From Flavobacterium aquiphilum (GTDB lineage Bacteria; Bacteroidota; Bacteroidia; Flavobacteriales; Flavobacteriaceae): DNA of 64,000 nt. The stretch spans positions 3,906,001 through 3,970,000 of the forward strand of contig NZ_CP114288.1 of the NCBI RefSeq assembly GCF_027111335.1. The letters run 5' to 3'. Positions 1-9,717 of the stretch are shown here, piece by piece; position 1 is the first letter of the stretch; each line of letters begins with the position of its first letter. The notes beneath the pieces were generated by a model. That model worked only from the letters and a program-made list of their open reading frames with translations, was not told the DNA's origin and did not search any database. The translations under genes and the position numbers were made by a program.

Positions 1-857
1 CCCATTGTTTTTCCAAATATTCGGGCAAAGTAAAAAGAGTCGTCAAAACCAACTAGCATGCTGATTTGATTAATTTTCATATCCGAAAAATCAAGATAAT
101 GGCAAGCTTCTTGAATTTTTAGGTGGATAAGATAATTCAAAGGAGAATATCCTGTTTTGCTTTGAAACTTTGCCGAAAAATGCGAAGTCGAATATCCTAC
201 ATAATCGGCTATTTGTTTTAAGGTCAATCTTTTTCGAACATTTTCACGCATAAAATGAATGGCATCATCTACCATATCAAACTGCTGCAATTCAGGTTTA
301 TCAGTATTATTCGATCGAAAAACACCTAAATACTTTAGTGAACCCAGAAAATAAAATAATGCCGTAATACTAAAATCTAAATTTTCTCTACTAAATCCAT
401 TCTTTAGTGTAAAAAATATATCTTCGAATAACTTAAACCGATCTTCAATTCTGGAATCTTTTTCGGCTGAAATAAGCAACGGTTTATGAAGCCCTTCAGC
501 AAAAAAAGCCGCTTTTTCTCCATCGAAATGACACCAATAAATAGTCCATGGATTTTTTGCATCGCTTCCGTAACTATGCGCTTTTTCTTTTGGCAAAACA
601 AAAACTTGGTTGGCTATTACTTTTTGCGTTTGATTGTCCAGTTCAAACCATCCTTCACCTTCAATACAGTAAATTAAAATATATTGTGATGCTTCTTCTT
701 TTTTTCTTTTCCTAAAATGAAACGATGCTTTGGGATAATAACCAATATCTGTGATATATAACAGCGAACCTAAATCTGTTTTCCTGAATTCTTCAATAAT
801 TGGAATTGGCAGAACGAAGGCTCTCTCTCCCGTAAATCCTTCTTTAATTTTAACCAT
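1..857 (-). CDS. AraC-family transcriptional regulator (C-terminus cut by window start)
   Basis: Reading the minus strand from an ATG at 857 gives 285 codons that run off the window edge. The N-terminal two thirds resembles the cupin-like ligand-binding part of AraC regulators. The C-terminal part has the first helix-turn-helix (LTLKQIADYVGYSTSHFS) and the start of the second (INQISMLVGFDDSFYFARIF). AraC regulators bind a sugar or related ligand and activate nearby promoters. It is divergent from the GH35/GH2 pair starting at 1090, so a role in controlling those glycosidases is the natural inference. Only a few tens of residues should be missing. Confidence 0.88.
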   Translation of the reverse strand, partial: MVKIKEGFTGERAFVLPIPIIEEFRKTDLGSLLYITDIGYYPKASFHFRKRKKEEASQYILIYCIEGEGWFELDNQTQKVIANQVFVLPKEKAHSYGSDAKNPWTIYWCHFDGEKAAFFAEGLHKPLLISAEKDSRIEDRFKLFEDIFFTLKNGFSRENLDFSITALFYFLGSLKYLGVFRSNNTDKPELQQFDMVDDAIHFMRENVRKRLTLKQIADYVGYSTSHFSAKFQSKTGYSPLNYLIHLKIQEACHYLDFSDMKINQISMLVGFDDSFYFARIFGKTM

Positions 858-1089
858 AATTTCACTGTTTTTTATCCAAATCCAAATTACATATATAATC
901 ACAAGTTTTCACTATAAATCGTAAAATAATCCAGTAATAAAATAAAATACTCCATATTCGCATCAAATTATTTACTCTAAATTGCATTATTTTTTGTTAA
1001 AGAAAAATACACTCGCCAACAACCTCCAAAATAAACCTAAACAATTAATGCAATTCCTTTAAAAGGCATTATATCTTCAAATCCCCTCT

Positions 1090-3534
1090 ATGAAAAAAAA
1101 TAAATTCTTTAAAGTGCTGGCAATAGCGACACTTATATTTTGGAATAGTGCCAATAATTTAATTGCACAAAACAATTATGCTATTGATATTACGGGTTCC
1201 AGGTTCGAACCCCTCCTCGGTCATCTCGATTTAGGTGGACACAACATAAAAGGTGATACTATTGGCGTTAACAGTTTTTATATCGAATACAACAAAAAAC
1301 CATTTATTCCGGTTGTAGGTGAGTTTCACTTTAGCCGTTATCCGCATCAATACTGGGATGAGGAATTAAAAAAGATGAAAGCCGGCGGTGTTACTGTCGT
1401 AGCCACTTATGTCTTTTGGAACATGCATGAATTCAGAGAAGGAACTTTCGATTGGACTGGTGATTTGGATGTGCGCCATTTTACAGAACTATGTGCAAAA
1501 AACGGGCTGAAAGTACTAATGCGTATCGGACCATTTGCTCATGGTGAAATACGAAACGGCGGCCTTCCCGATTGGCTTTACGGCCGACCAATCGATGTGA
1601 GAAGCAACGACAAGGGCTATCTTTTTTATGCCAACCGATTGTATCAGGAAATTGGCAAACAACTGAAAGGACTTTTGTTTAAAGACGGAGGACCAATCAT
1701 TGGTGTACAATTGGAAAATGAATACCAACATTCTTCAGCTCCCTGGGGATTCACTTATCAGGATGCTCCAAAAGAGCGAACGGCGGCTAGTCGCGACCGT
1801 AAAATTGTACAAGACGGGGTTGGCATCAACGACATGGGCAACGAGTTTGCTGATGTTGGAAAAGATCACATGAAAACCCTCAAGCAATTAGCGATCAAAG
1901 CGGGACTTATCGCACCTATTTACACAGCTACCGGTTGGGGCTTTGCTACCATTGTCGAAAAAGGATCCATTCCTGTGATGGCCGGATACGCCTACCCTTT
2001 CTGGACACCAAGCAATAATCCTTCTCCTTTTTATCTTTTCAAAAACATTCAAAAGAATCCGGATTATTCGCCTGTAAGTTATGATGTAAATCTCTATCCT
2101 TCATTGGCAGCCGAATTGGGAACAGGAATGGCTGTTACCTATACCCGAAGACCAAGAGTAAAAGGAGAAAGCTTTTTACCGATGATGGTTCGCACCGTTG
2201 GAAGTGGTACCAATGGTCTTGGATTTTATATGTATCATGGAGGTACAACGCCTTCTGTTGGCAATTACTTTCTTGCCGAAGGAGCAGGACTACAGAACAA
2301 ATCATACGATTATCAGGCTCCAATAGGTGAATTTGGAAATGTAAGCAGCGGCTATTACCCTTTAAAACTGATCAATTATTTTTTAAAAACATACGGTAAC
2401 GATTTGGCACCATTATACCCAATTTTACCATCTACAAATGACAGTATTAAGGCCGAAAACACCAAAACATTGCGCTATTCCGTTAGAAGTGACGGCAACA
2501 GAGGCTATTTGTTCATGCATAATTTTCAGGATCATATCGTGATGAATGACTTGAAAGATTTAAAAATTAATATTACTACCAAATCTGGAATAATATCTTT
2601 TCCAGAAACCGGAACTTTTACATTAAAAACAGGCAGTTCAGCAATTTTTCCATTTAACGTGAATTATAATGGTTTGGAAATTCGCATGGCTACAGTACAA
2701 CCTTTTTGCCGTTTTACCAATAAAGGAAAACATTACAATGTGATGACTACAATTGATGGCATTACTCCCGAAATAGTTTTTAAAGGAAAAATAAAAATCA
2801 CTGGTACAGGAATAAAAACTTCAATGCGAAACGGAAATACTATTGTAGCTTTTGCTTCAGACAAAACAGGAGATTTTCAAGTAAATGGCGTTTCATTTTT
2901 GATATTATCGAATAATGATGCCAAAAATGCTTACCTATCCGGCAAGACCGATGATGAAAGGCTGATCATCAGCAAAGCATTGATATTAGAAGATGGCGAT
3001 CAATTATCGTTAATCACCACAAATCCTGAAAATATTGATTTGGCAATTTATCCCGCTTCCGCAAATGTTAGTTCGAAAGAAGGAACCGTGACCAAAGCCA
3101 AATCACCCCTAAAAAATAGCAGCAAGTGGCAAGTGAGTGTTCCGAAAGTGAATCCTTCCATCAATTTGGTTCAGACTGATAATAGTCATTTTGTACTAAA
3201 AGCTGGTAGTCTAGATTTGTCCAAAGTAAATGATCTTTTCATCACTTTCGATTACCGAGGTGATCGGGGAATTTGCATGATGAATGGGGAATTGCAAACT
3301 GATGATCTTTATACCAGTAAACCATGGACAATTGGGCTAAAAAGATATCAGGAAGCCTTAAAAACAAACGATATGTATTTCCATTTTGTTCCAATGGCAA
3401 AAGATGCACCCTATTTAAATTATCTTGAAAAAGAAGTCCTACCCGACTTTGGCACCAACAAAAGTTTTTTAGAAATTAAACAACCAATTATTTCGATAGA
3501 ATACAAAGTAAATGTAGTTTTGGATATCAAGTAA
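1090..3534 (+). CDS. GH35 beta-galactosidase, exported
   Basis: An 814-residue protein with an N-terminal signal peptide (about residues 1-27, ending LIAQ). The GH35 TIM barrel covers about residues 60-400. It has the family opening (GEFHFSRYP), the GGVTVVATYVFWNMHE stretch, and an ENEY motif whose Glu211 is the expected acid/base. Glu342 in SLAAELGTG is a candidate nucleophile. The C-terminal half is beta-sandwich-like. The family removes terminal beta-galactose from oligosaccharides or polysaccharides, here probably in the periplasm or at the surface. It lies 91 bp upstream of a GH2 gene on the same strand and is divergent from an AraC regulator. The exact substrate cannot be read from sequence. 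Confidence 0.88.
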   Translation: MKKNKFFKVLAIATLIFWNSANNLIAQNNYAIDITGSRFEPLLGHLDLGGHNIKGDTIGVNSFYIEYNKKPFIPVVGEFHFSRYPHQYWDEELKKMKAGGVTVVATYVFWNMHEFREGTFDWTGDLDVRHFTELCAKNGLKVLMRIGPFAHGEIRNGGLPDWLYGRPIDVRSNDKGYLFYANRLYQEIGKQLKGLLFKDGGPIIGVQLENEYQHSSAPWGFTYQDAPKERTAASRDRKIVQDGVGINDMGNEFADVGKDHMKTLKQLAIKAGLIAPIYTATGWGFATIVEKGSIPVMAGYAYPFWTPSNNPSPFYLFKNIQKNPDYSPVSYDVNLYPSLAAELGTGMAVTYTRRPRVKGESFLPMMVRTVGSGTNGLGFYMYHGGTTPSVGNYFLAEGAGLQNKSYDYQAPIGEFGNVSSGYYPLKLINYFLKTYGNDLAPLYPILPSTNDSIKAENTKTLRYSVRSDGNRGYLFMHNFQDHIVMNDLKDLKINITTKSGIISFPETGTFTLKTGSSAIFPFNVNYNGLEIRMATVQPFCRFTNKGKHYNVMTTIDGITPEIVFKGKIKITGTGIKTSMRNGNTIVAFASDKTGDFQVNGVSFLILSNNDAKNAYLSGKTDDERLIISKALILEDGDQLSLITTNPENIDLAIYPASANVSSKEGTVTKAKSPLKNSSKWQVSVPKVNPSINLVQTDNSHFVLKAGSLDLSKVNDLFITFDYRGDRGICMMNGELQTDDLYTSKPWTIGLKRYQEALKTNDMYFHFVPMAKDAPYLNYLEKEVLPDFGTNKSFLEIKQPIISIEYKVNVVLDIK

Positions 3535-3625
3535 TAGTTGCTAAATCAATTTTACTGTGTTTAAAATAGCTACCAAGAAATATCAAAACAAATCTTCTTC
3601 TATTTAAAATAAAATCAATAATTCC

Positions 3626-6523
3626 ATGAAAAAATATATTTATATCTGTCTCCTTTTGACGTCATTTTTCTCCCTGAGCAGTTTTAAAAATGACGAAATA
3701 AATCTGGCGGGCAATTGGCATTTCGAAATGGACAGACAAGATGCAGGTGTTACTGAAAAATGGTATAATAGAAACCTTTCGGATAATATAAAGTTACCCG
3801 GATCTATGGCTCAATTCCTAAAAGGAGACGAAATCACTTTGAAAACAAAATGGACAGGTTCTATTTATGACAGCTCTTTTTATTTTGTGCCAAGATTAAA
3901 AAAATTTCGTGAACCTGGTAATATCCACATTCCTTTCTGGTTAACTCCTGCAAGACATTATGTTGGTGTGGCTTGGTATCAAAAAGAAGTAAACATTCCG
4001 TCAAATTGGAAAGGAAAAACTATTATGCTTCATTTGGAAAGAGCGCATATTGAAACCAGAGTTTGGATCAATGATAAAGAAGTTGGACTTCAAAATTCGC
4101 TGGTTGCACCTCATGTTTATAATTTAACTCCTTATCTCTCAATCGGAAAACAGCGCATTACGATACGCATCGATAATAGAATCAAAGAAATCAATGTTGG
4201 CCCGGATTCGCACAGTATCACTGACCACACACAGGGAAACTGGAACGGAATAATCGGTAAAATAGCTTTGGAATCTTTTTCCCCTGTTTATATTGATGAC
4301 ATCCAAATTTATCCTGATGTAAAAAACCGAAAAGCCAAAGTAAAGATTACCGTTAACAATGCTACTCAAAAAGTTTTTGATGGAAAATTATCTATTTCAG
4401 CAAAAAGTTTCAACAGCCCAATATCCGACCAAACTCAGGAAATCACAAGCAACGTAACTGTAGCCAAACAGACTGAAAACAGTATTGAACTCGAATTACC
4501 TTTCGGAAAAGGAATGCAGACTTGGGATGAATTTGATCCTGCGCTTTATCATCTCGAAGCAAAGCTTGTTTCCAAAGAAGTCAATTTTGAAAAAACCGTT
4601 CAATTCGGGATGCGGGAATTCAAAATTGAAGGAAACCATTTTATGATTAATGGTATTCCCGTAGTGCTTCGCGGAACGGTTAACAATTGTGAATTTCCGC
4701 TAACGGGCTATCCTGCAACAACTGTCGAAGCTTGGGAAAAGATTTTTAGAACTATTAAATCTTATGGATTAAACCATGTGCGTTTCCACTCTTGGTGTCC
4801 TCCGGAAGCCGCTTTTATCGCCGCCGATAAAATTGGGCTTTATTTACAGCCCGAAGGTCCAAGTTGGCCCAATCACGGCCCAAAAATTGGCTTAGGCCAG
4901 CCTGTAGATAAATTTATATATGACGAAACACTTCGTATGGACAAGGAGTACGGAAATTATGCTTCTTTTACGATGTTATCTGCGGGGAATGAGCCTGCTG
5001 GAAATCAAGTGAAATACCTTAATGAATTTGTTGATTTTTGGAAAGCAAAAGACAATCGGCATGTTTACACAGGTATGTCTGTTGGTGGAAGCTGGCCAGT
5101 TGTTCCCAATGCCGAATATCAGGTTCGCGGTGGCGTAAGAGGCTTGAAATGGGAAAAAATGCCAGAAACCGAATCGGATTTCAGTGCTGGAATTGCTCCG
5201 TTTAAAGTTCCTTTTGTTGCCCACGAAATTGGTCAATATTGCGTGTTTCCAAATTTTGATGAAATCAAAAAATACACAGGAGTTTACAGAGCCAAAAACT
5301 TTGAAATGTTTCGCGAGGATCTGGCCGATCACCATATGGGAGATCAGGCAAAAGACTTTTTGAATGCTTCGGGCAAGCTTCAGGTATTGTGTTATAAAAA
5401 CGAAATCGAAAAAATGCTAAGAACACCCGGTTTTGGAGGTTTTCAAGCTTTAGGTTTACAGGATTTTCCGGGACAAGGAACCGCTTTAGTTGGAGTTTTA
5501 GATGCTTTTTTTGAAGAAAAAGGATATGTTACTGCCAAAGAATATTCCCGTTTTTGCAATCAAACAGTGCCTTTGGCGAAGATTTCAAAATTTGTTTATA
5601 CCAACAATGAAACTTTCAAAGCCGAAATTGATCTTTTTCATTCCGGAAAAGCTCCTTTAAATAATGTAATAATCAGCTGGACTATCAAAAACGAAAAAGA
5701 AAATGTGCTTTCTTCAGGAAGTTTCGCTCCTAAAACTTTTGAAAATGGAAATGGATTATTTGCAGGAAATATAACTTTTGCTTTAAGCGAAATAAAAGAA
5801 GCCTCTAAATTAAATCTTGAAGTAAAAGTAAATGGGACAACCTTTGCCAACGACTGGAATTTCTGGGTTTATCCTGAAAAAAATCCAGAGAACACCTCCA
5901 CAGTTTATTACACAACAGTTTTGGACGATAAAGCCAAAGAAGTGTTAGACAAAGGTGGAAAAGTATTCTTGAATGCTGCCGGAAAAGTGGTAAAAGGAAA
6001 AGAAGTTGAAATGCATTTTCTTCCTGTATTTTGGAATACGTCCTGGTTTAAAATGCGTCCCCCGCATGTTACAGGAATGCTAATTCAGGATAAGAGCCCT
6101 GCTTTTAGCGATTTCCCAACGAGCTTTCACAGTGATTTGCAATGGTGGGATATTCAAAATCGCTCACAAGTCATGAATCTAGAGGATTTCCCAACCGATT
6201 TTAGGCCACTAATCCAACCTATCGATACTTGGTTCATGAACCGCAGATTAGCTTTGGTTTTTGAAGCACAAGTTGGAAACGGAAAAATCGTCGTTAGCAG
6301 TGCCGATATTGGTCCTGATGTACAAAATAAACCCGCAGCAAAACAATTGTTTTATTCGCTTCAAAAATACATGAATTCGGATCAATTCAATCCAAAGAAC
6401 AAATTGGATTTTGAAACTATCAAAGATATTTTTACCACTCCATCCCGTGAAGTGTTTAATACTTATACCAAAGACAGCCCTGATGAATTGAAACCGAATT
6501 CCAATCAGAATAAGGTGAAGTAA
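3626..6523 (+). CDS. GH2-family glycoside hydrolase, exported
   Basis: A 965-residue protein with a signal peptide (about residues 1-20). The order is the GH2 N-terminal sugar-binding jelly roll (about 25-215, with GVAWYQKEV and HLERAHIETRVWIN), an immunoglobulin-like domain (about 220-330) and a TIM barrel (from about 335). GNEP places the acid/base at Glu456. HEIGQYCVFP suggests Glu534 as nucleophile. GH2 includes beta-galactosidases, beta-glucuronidases and beta-mannosidases; I cannot decide which applies. The C-terminal region of about 250 residues is longer than in simple GH2 enzymes. It shares strand and probably transcript with the upstream GH35 gene, so the two may act on one galactose-containing plant or algal glycan. 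Confidence 0.85.
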   Translation: MKKYIYICLLLTSFFSLSSFKNDEINLAGNWHFEMDRQDAGVTEKWYNRNLSDNIKLPGSMAQFLKGDEITLKTKWTGSIYDSSFYFVPRLKKFREPGNIHIPFWLTPARHYVGVAWYQKEVNIPSNWKGKTIMLHLERAHIETRVWINDKEVGLQNSLVAPHVYNLTPYLSIGKQRITIRIDNRIKEINVGPDSHSITDHTQGNWNGIIGKIALESFSPVYIDDIQIYPDVKNRKAKVKITVNNATQKVFDGKLSISAKSFNSPISDQTQEITSNVTVAKQTENSIELELPFGKGMQTWDEFDPALYHLEAKLVSKEVNFEKTVQFGMREFKIEGNHFMINGIPVVLRGTVNNCEFPLTGYPATTVEAWEKIFRTIKSYGLNHVRFHSWCPPEAAFIAADKIGLYLQPEGPSWPNHGPKIGLGQPVDKFIYDETLRMDKEYGNYASFTMLSAGNEPAGNQVKYLNEFVDFWKAKDNRHVYTGMSVGGSWPVVPNAEYQVRGGVRGLKWEKMPETESDFSAGIAPFKVPFVAHEIGQYCVFPNFDEIKKYTGVYRAKNFEMFREDLADHHMGDQAKDFLNASGKLQVLCYKNEIEKMLRTPGFGGFQALGLQDFPGQGTALVGVLDAFFEEKGYVTAKEYSRFCNQTVPLAKISKFVYTNNETFKAEIDLFHSGKAPLNNVIISWTIKNEKENVLSSGSFAPKTFENGNGLFAGNITFALSEIKEASKLNLEVKVNGTTFANDWNFWVYPEKNPENTSTVYYTTVLDDKAKEVLDKGGKVFLNAAGKVVKGKEVEMHFLPVFWNTSWFKMRPPHVTGMLIQDKSPAFSDFPTSFHSDLQWWDIQNRSQVMNLEDFPTDFRPLIQPIDTWFMNRRLALVFEAQVGNGKIVVSSADIGPDVQNKPAAKQLFYSLQKYMNSDQFNPKNKLDFETIKDIFTTPSREVFNTYTKDSPDELKPNSNQNKVK

Positions 6524-6577
6524 ATTATAGATAGTTGTAAATGATTTAATCAAATACTTATAGTTTTTAAAATAAGT

Positions 6578-6616
6578 AAGGAGTTAAAATATTGTTTTTC
6601 GATATTTTGACTCCTT
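6578..6616 (+). terminator. Stem-loop after the GH2 gene
   Basis: Fifteen-base arms at 6578-6592 and 6602-6616 pair with one G-T wobble around a nine-base loop. It starts 54 bp after the GH2 stop. The run of T after the stem is poor, so this may be a transcript-end stabiliser rather than a strong intrinsic terminator. Confidence 0.6.
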
Positions 6617-6736
6617 CTTAGTTAATTATGGCACCAAATGGTTTTGTTAAAATCAATAATTGGATCTCACCGTTTTTCCAAATCGATGGAATAATCCTAT
6701 TTATAATTCAAGAACTTTTATATAATTTTACAACCT

Positions 6737-7315
6737 ATGTATGAAATATTTCAAAAATATCTTGACGAAAAAACGACGCTGACAAAAGCCGAATCAGAAC
6801 TTATAAAAACATTTGCAATTATTAAAAAATTGCGCAAGCGACAATACCTGCTGCAGGAAGGTGATATCTGGAAATATGATGCTTTTATTACACGTGGTTG
6901 TTTACGTACTTACTCTGTTGATGAAAAAGGAACTGAACATGTAAATAGTTTTAGTATCGAAAACTGGTGGACGGGAGACAGAGAAAGTTTACTATTTCAA
7001 CAGCCATCCCGCTTTAATATAGACGCTATTGAAGACAGCGAATTAATATTATTTACACATGACAATTTTGAGTTTTTGTGCAAAGAAATTCCAGCCTTCA
7101 ATAATATGGTGAATGCTATATTGCAAAAAAGTTTTATTGCAGCTCAAAACCGAATACAGGCCTCGCTTAGTTTTACAGCCGAAGAAAAGTATCTTAATTT
7201 CATAAGTAAATATCCCGGATTTGCTTCAAGGATTCCTCAAACCATGATTGCATCTTATCTTGGAATGACACCGGAAACATTAAGCCGCATAAGGAAACAA
7301 ACAGCAAAAAAATAA
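6737..7315 (+). CDS. Crp/Fnr-type transcriptional regulator
   Basis: A 192-residue protein with a cyclic-nucleotide-binding-like beta roll (about residues 25-130, with LLQEGDIWKYDAFITRGCLRTY) and a short C-terminal region ending in a recognition-helix-like segment (IASYLGMTPETLSRIRKQ). This is the compact Crp-like type common in Bacteroidota. The phosphate-binding cassette of true cAMP binders is not obvious, so the ligand is unknown. It lies 164 bp upstream of the SDR and VOC-fusion genes on the same strand, with a terminator between, so it may regulate that pair. A paralogue of similar length is encoded at 46283-46870 on the other strand. Confidence 0.85.
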   Translation: MYEIFQKYLDEKTTLTKAESELIKTFAIIKKLRKRQYLLQEGDIWKYDAFITRGCLRTYSVDEKGTEHVNSFSIENWWTGDRESLLFQQPSRFNIDAIEDSELILFTHDNFEFLCKEIPAFNNMVNAILQKSFIAAQNRIQASLSFTAEEKYLNFISKYPGFASRIPQTMIASYLGMTPETLSRIRKQTAKK

Positions 7316-7325
7316 TCAATACATC

Positions 7326-7350
7326 AAGGAGCTTTTCAGCTCCTTTTTTT
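7326..7350 (+). terminator. Intrinsic terminator after the Crp/Fnr-type gene
   Basis: A perfect eight-base stem (7326-7333 with 7338-7345) has a four-base loop and is followed by a run of T. It begins ten bases after the stop codon, which makes the regulator a separate transcript from the SDR gene. Confidence 0.85.
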
Positions 7351-7479
7351 ATACTCCATTCAAAACACTTGATCTATATCAAGTTTTTACTTATTTCTAA
7401 TCAATGCCCAGGTTTTACATTCTGCGCAATTTTGTAATGTTCAAAAGAAACAATATTAACATTATAAAAATTAGAAATC

Positions 7480-8337
7480 ATGTCAAAAACAATTTTCATT
7501 ACAGGTACAAGTACAGGCTTTGGTAAACTTACAGCTATTACATTAGCAAATGCAGGTCATTCAGTAATCGCAGGAATGCGCAACACAAATGATAAAAATG
7601 CTGAAGCAGCAAAAGAACTTTCACAACTTTCAAACATTGAAGTAATAGATATTGATATCACAGATGATACTTCAGTGAAACTAGCCTTCGGAAAAGTAAT
7701 TAATAAATACGGTAAAATTGACGTACTAATCAATAATGCTGCTGTAAGCGGATTTGGTTTATTAGAAGGTTATTCAATCGATCAGATTAGTAAAATGTTT
7801 GATGTAAATGTTTACGGAGTACTTCGCACTTATCAGGCTGTGCTTCCTTCTATGCGAAAAGAAAAAAACGGTCTTATCATCAACATTACTACTGGTGCAA
7901 GCGGTCATACACTTCCTTTCATGATTCCTTACATTTCATCAAAATTGGTAGTAGAAAGCATTACTGAAGGCTTACAGGATGAACTCGCTGATTACGGTAT
8001 TGAAAACGTAAGTATTCAGCCAGGTGTATATCCTACAGAAATGAATAACGGTTCAAAAGCTGGTATTCATGCAGACAAACAAGAAATCATAGATCAATAT
8101 GGTGATGCAGCTTCAGAAAAATTCAATGCATTAGGAGCTGCACTTTTTGGAAAAATGGCTCAGTTTGAAATGAATCCACAAACTATTGCCGACGGAATAC
8201 TTGAATTGGTTACTATGAAAAAAGGAGAACGTCCTCTTCGTTTTCCACTTGATGCCATTGCTCAAGGAACAGATAAAGAATTTATTGAGGCACGCGCTAC
8301 TATTAAAGCAAAATGGCTGGCAGCTTACAGTAATTAA
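7480..8337 (+). CDS. Short-chain dehydrogenase/reductase (SDR)
   Basis: A 285-residue classical SDR. It has the NAD(P)-binding TGTSTGFG motif at residues 8-15, the NNAA motif at about 85-88, and the catalytic pair Tyr151 and Lys155 in YISSK, with Ser/Thr candidates in ITTGAS just before. These enzymes oxidise or reduce small alcohols and carbonyls in the cytoplasm with NAD(P)(H). The substrate is not predictable. The next gene on the same strand, 45 bp downstream, encodes a VOC/SnoaL fusion, and the pair is probably cotranscribed. A Crp-like regulator lies upstream. Confidence 0.9.
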   Translation: MSKTIFITGTSTGFGKLTAITLANAGHSVIAGMRNTNDKNAEAAKELSQLSNIEVIDIDITDDTSVKLAFGKVINKYGKIDVLINNAAVSGFGLLEGYSIDQISKMFDVNVYGVLRTYQAVLPSMRKEKNGLIINITTGASGHTLPFMIPYISSKLVVESITEGLQDELADYGIENVSIQPGVYPTEMNNGSKAGIHADKQEIIDQYGDAASEKFNALGAALFGKMAQFEMNPQTIADGILELVTMKKGERPLRFPLDAIAQGTDKEFIEARATIKAKWLAAYSN

Positions 8338-8382
8338 TTCACTTAATAAACAATTTCAAACAACATACGATACAGTTAGATC

Positions 8383-9402
8383 ATGAAAACAAATAATAAA
8401 ACAAATCAGAAATTACAAGACTCTGCAATTGCTTTACTGAATTTAGTGCTGTTCTTTTCAGCTTCAGAAAAGACAGAAGCTCAAAATAGTGCTAAAATAG
8501 TTGGTATAGACCACGTAGGAATAAATGTGCCGGATATGAATCAGGCGATAGGATTTTTTACTGATGTCCTTGGTTTTTCGCCCGTAACTACACTAGGACC
8601 TATTCCGTTGGATGACACTTGGAAAAAAACAAATCATATGCAAGCCGCAACGGGTCCGGTTACTATAAAGATGGTACAAGCAGGCACAGGTGCCAACATT
8701 GAATTATTCGAATATAAAGATAATAAAGGCAGTACGAAACATCCCGGAGGCGATGATATCGGAGCAAGTCATATTGCTTTTTATACCGATGATATCAAGC
8801 AAAGTGTTGATTATTTAAAAAGCAAAGGCGTTCAGTTTCTTGGCGAACCGTTTCTTATGCCATCAGGAGACACAGAAGGCGAAAGTTGGGTCTATTTTTT
8901 AACACCTTGGGGCTCTAAAATGGAATTGGTATCCTATCCCAATGGTAAAGGTTATGAAAAAAACAAACCTGCTAAACTGTTATGGTCGCCTAAAAATCCT
9001 CTTGGAAAATCAAATTTATCCCAAAATAATACGGAGATTTTGTCTGAATCAGCAATTCGCTCTTTAGTTAAAGAACATCTTACAATATGGAACGAAAAGG
9101 ATCTAAAAAAGCGTGAAGCTTTAATGAAAAAAGTTTATGCTGATACTATTAAAATGGTAGAGAGTCATTTCATTGTAAAAGGTCATTCCGAAATCAACGG
9201 ATTTATTGATGGATTGCATAAAAAAAATCCAAATTCCAGATTTTCTCATATCAAAGCTATTGATGTCAATCATAACATAGCGCGACTTTATTGGCAAAAT
9301 GGTCCGTCTGAGAAACCTGATGCCGTAACAGGAATGGATCTTTTCATTTTTGAAAATGGAAAAGTAAGTCGCTTATATGTTTTTGTTGACGATAAAAAAT
9401 AA
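8383..9402 (+). CDS. VOC (glyoxalase-like) and SnoaL-like two-domain protein, possibly exported
   Basis: A 339-residue protein in three parts. The N-terminus has a hydrophobic stretch (about residues 15-28) ending near EAQNSA, which looks like a signal sequence though not a textbook one. Residues about 42-195 form a VOC domain (IVGIDHVGINVPDMNQAIGF, then GASHIAFYTDDI), the fold of glyoxalases and extradiol dioxygenases. Residues about 222-339 look like a SnoaL/NTF2-type domain (LVKEHLTIWNEKD, then DLFIFENGKVSRLYVF). The enzyme activity is unknown. It follows the SDR gene closely, so the two may act on the same small molecule. Confidence 0.75.
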   Translation: MKTNNKTNQKLQDSAIALLNLVLFFSASEKTEAQNSAKIVGIDHVGINVPDMNQAIGFFTDVLGFSPVTTLGPIPLDDTWKKTNHMQAATGPVTIKMVQAGTGANIELFEYKDNKGSTKHPGGDDIGASHIAFYTDDIKQSVDYLKSKGVQFLGEPFLMPSGDTEGESWVYFLTPWGSKMELVSYPNGKGYEKNKPAKLLWSPKNPLGKSNLSQNNTEILSESAIRSLVKEHLTIWNEKDLKKREALMKKVYADTIKMVESHFIVKGHSEINGFIDGLHKKNPNSRFSHIKAIDVNHNIARLYWQNGPSEKPDAVTGMDLFIFENGKVSRLYVFVDDKK

Positions 9403-9717
9403 ATAGCATGGAAAAGATTTTGCAAAACGGGACTTCAACAAGTCATGACAAGACCCAACCGACGGCTATTACAGTGAGTGCTTATTACAAAGTTATTCTT
9501 TCATGTTGCGATTTATATAAACATTCCTAAAACAAAAACTACAACTTATTTAGAGTTGTAGTTTTTGTTTTACCTGCTTATGATTGCCGGTACGAGCGTG
9601 ATATCCGATAGCAAGATAACTTTTTCAGTTGACTATCGCTTGTGTGCAAATCATTGCTATCGTTTTTTTTTTTGTAATGTTATCCAAAAAGCAAAAGAAT
9701 AACATATAAAAATCTTT
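9403..9717. other. Intergenic region between convergent genes
   Basis: It separates the VOC-fusion gene from the convergent GntR-type gene. The only clear structure is the perfect inverted repeat at 9529-9571. A 40-codon open frame starting at 9408 has no recognisable content. Confidence 0.6.
9529..9571. terminator. Perfect bidirectional stem-loop terminator
   Basis: Eighteen-base arms at 9529-9546 and 9554-9571 are perfectly complementary around a seven-base loop. The arm ends are rich in A on one side and T on the other, so the structure can end transcription from both the VOC-fusion gene and the convergent GntR-type gene. Confidence 0.85.

Noticed and set aside
9408..9530. 40-codon open frame after the VOC-fusion gene
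   Set aside because: Short, no family resemblance, no clear ribosome-binding context beyond the preceding gene, and it runs into the terminator arm.
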